Source of the DNA: Phlebiopsis flavidoalba
Lineage: Eukaryota > Basidiomycota > Agaricomycetes > Polyporales > Phanerochaetaceae
Assembly: GCA_035772785.1 (NCBI GenBank)
Contig: JAOCPU010000017.1
Span: 62,001-126,000 of the forward strand
Direction of reading: 5' to 3'
Length of the DNA stretch: 64,000 nucleotides
A program made the translations under genes and the position numbers. The notes beneath the pieces are model-generated. The model was not told where the DNA came from, made no database searches, and saw only the letters and a program-made list of their open reading frames with translations. Positions 62,301-64,000 of the stretch are shown here, in pieces (within the stretch, counting starts at the first letter, position 1; every line of letters begins with the position of its first letter).

Positions 62301-64000
62301 TCATGCAGCCATGATCTTCTCTATCTCGGCCCTGGACACGGACACGAGCGGATATGCCCTCTGGAGTGGTGCCGCGGGGCCGATGAGCTTGGGCAGTGTT
62401 GCCATATAGAACCCGTTTGTACAGCCTTCGTAGAGGACCTCGAGAAGCTTTGCCCACTGAGCAGCCCCCATAATATGCCCAGTTACGGGCCTTTGCATTC
62501 AGACCATTGTGACGTCGAGAGCCACTACACTAGTTGTGAGCGCACATAGCGTGATACGAAAAGAGACCGGACGCACCGTAAAGGAGCTCAGCCGACAACG
62601 CCGAGTCCAATAGCTGCTCGCTCTGTAGCATTCGCGCGAAATAGGACCAATTCTGTACGACCGGTACCGATTGTCGAGCGGCTTGTGTCAACGGGCGCAA
62701 CGCCCCCCCCTCCCCCCCCCCGATGTGGAAAGTAAACACCATCATGCCCGCCACGCGTGGGTCTTGTACTCTGTGAAGGTCTCCTCCTTCCGGTATCCCA
62801 TCGCCTTGCGCCTTGTCTCTGCGTCGAAGGCGGTATCGTCGTAGTCCTTGTCAGGAACAACGCATGGAACGTGGCCAGCCGCCGGCGCGCTGGCAGAGCT
62901 TCGCCCAGAACAACGTCGTCAAACCGATCGGAGGCGTGGCGAGCAGGTTTTGCAGTCACCTGCGCGAGAGGGATAGCGCTGCGTTTCTCGGCTGTCACCT
63001 CCGTCTCGCGGCTTGCAGAAGGATAGCTTTCGCGAGTGAAGAGAGGAGAGCGTAGTAGATCGGTTTGGGGTGTGCGGGCGTGGGGTTGATAATCTCAACA
63101 ATCTTTGTTTGCGTCTGCGCGATTATGAGATAATGAAAGTCATGTCCAAGAGATGTACGTACGATGCGTGAAATAGCTTGCGAGTCGGCCGTTGGTCAGT
63201 TGACCTATCTTGGGGGTAATTGCCCTTCGACCAGCACTCCAGATCTTCTTCCACTCCTTACTACCTTTGACTGTTGGCATCGGCTTTAGCTTGCTATTTT
63301 CTGCGCGTGAATTTGGTTAGAATCATAGCATTGGCATTGCATGTCGCACTTGCCTTCAGAATTTCTTTCTCTACCCTTCTCCCAGTCTTGAGAGGAAGTA
63401 GTCATTCCTAGGTCCTTCCTCTCTTTCTCTGTAGATTGCGCTTGCTCCGCTATCTGCTTCTCGGCCTCCGACTTCTGCTTCTCAGCCTCTGCTTGTTGTC
63501 GCTTCTCCATCTTGTTCCTTCACCGCCTGCTTCTTCTGCTCCTCCTCTGCCTTCCGCTCTCTTCAACTCCTCCTGCAACTTTCTCTCTTGCTCCATGTCG
63601 TTGTTTCTCCTCCTCGTTTTTACGCTGCTTTTCCAGATCTTCTCTCTTCTTGCGCTCCGCCTCTACTCTTTCTTGTATTCTCCGCTCTTCTACCTGGATA
63701 GCTTGCTCTATTCGACTCTGTATCGCCGCGTCTCTTACCCGCCACACACTACGCACGCTTTCCACCTGTTTCTGATGAGCCGTACGAAGATTATCAAGAA
63801 CTTTCTGCACTTCGTCTGACTGCCGTTGGAACGACGCCATACGAACATCTGAGGCTTGGGCATGGAGCACACTCTGCTCTGCTCTTTGCTTTGCCTTGAG
63901 CTCGGCTTGTTCATTTCGCGCGGTAAGCTGGAAAGAGTTGGAAGTTGCACGAAGAGGTGAACATTGGAGTTACTCACAAATGCATCTTTACGCGTCTGGT
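62301..64000 (-). CDS. GLE1: GLE1 mRNA export factor, N-terminus outside window
   Basis: This is a nuclear-pore cytoplasmic-side factor that, with inositol hexakisphosphate, activates the DEAD-box helicase Dbp5 to release exported mRNA. From the window end on the minus strand there is a long charged coiled coil: SDEVQKVLDNLRTAHQKQV, VRSVWRVRDAAIQSRIEQAI, ERRIQERVEAERKKREDLEK and EKQKSEAEKQIAEQAQS (about 63430-63830). The conserved boundary LGMTTSSQDWEKGRE follows (about 63365-63410). The C-terminal HEAT-like domain shows PIYYALLSSLAKAILLQA (about 63015-63070), EKRSAIPLAQVTA and LWAKLCQRAGGWP (about 62870-62910), PDKDYDDTAFDAETRRKAMG and YRKEETFTEYKTHAWRA (about 62755-62855), NWSYFARMLQSEQLLDSALS, QWAKLLEVLYEGCTNGF and EIEKIMAA. 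The stop TGA is at 62301-62303. Introns and several indels interrupt it, including C/G runs near 62703-62720. The full-domain match makes the identity secure. Confidence 0.88.

Noticed and set aside
63512..63819. Leu/Ser-rich plus-strand frames near the window end
   Set aside because: They are antisense of the charged coiled coil of GLE1.

Overview
This is nuclear DNA from a filamentous fungus, most likely an Agaricomycete basidiomycete. The evidence is the density of 45-65 nt GT-AG introns, an intron-bearing tRNA-Glu, and a gene set that reads as eukaryotic and basidiomycete-like: eIF3l, NOP4, GLE1, a Ypk-type AGC kinase, two SNAREs, GH15, Zn2Cys6 and P450. There is no sign of bacterial operons, phage, CRISPR or organellar genes. 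Almost every conserved gene is broken by several one- or two-base indels, often in homopolymers, and the correct protein continues in another frame. Even essential genes show this, so most breaks look like uncorrected long-read errors. I therefore give gene spans across the breaks, and exon ends are approximate.

Layout. 0-10 kb: the end of a class I glutamine amidotransferase-like gene, an old yellow enzyme (OYE1, minus), poorly resolved membrane-protein fragments, and two copies of a Cid1-like nucleotidyltransferase gene. The 5' copy in window coordinates lacks the catalytic half and abuts a membrane-protein fragment. 10-16 kb: EIF3L, then a cytochrome P450 with a clear TATA box. 16-18.5 kb: no gene seen. 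18.5-23 kb: a DUF1348 (NTF2/SnoaL-like) protein and a Zn2Cys6 transcription factor. 23-26.6 kb: a G-rich low-complexity tract and coding-like sequence I could not assign. 26.6-32.3 kb: a Qc-SNARE, two tandem OYE paralogs and tRNA-Glu(UUC). 33.6-42.6 kb: a RING-finger/coiled-coil protein and a GH15 glucoamylase-like enzyme. 42.6-46.9 kb: nothing recognised. 46.9-53.4 kb: an R-SNARE (synaptobrevin) and a Ypk1/Gad8-type AGC kinase. 56.5-64 kb: NOP4 (four-RRM ribosome biogenesis factor), an aldo/keto reductase with a hydrophobic C-terminal tail, and GLE1 (mRNA export), which runs off the window end.

How genes relate. The housekeeping genes form no operon-like units. The redox and regulatory genes between 1 and 32 kb (three OYEs, P450, DUF1348 protein, Zn2Cys6 factor) could be a loose specialised-metabolism or detoxification neighbourhood. 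No backbone synthase is present and housekeeping genes are interspersed, so this is only a hypothesis. I found no convincing undescribed biological system. The most unusual structures are the recent Cid1-like duplication with its rearranged junction, the OYE expansion, and the palindrome-rich TGAGAC/GTCTCA stretch near 7.1 kb.
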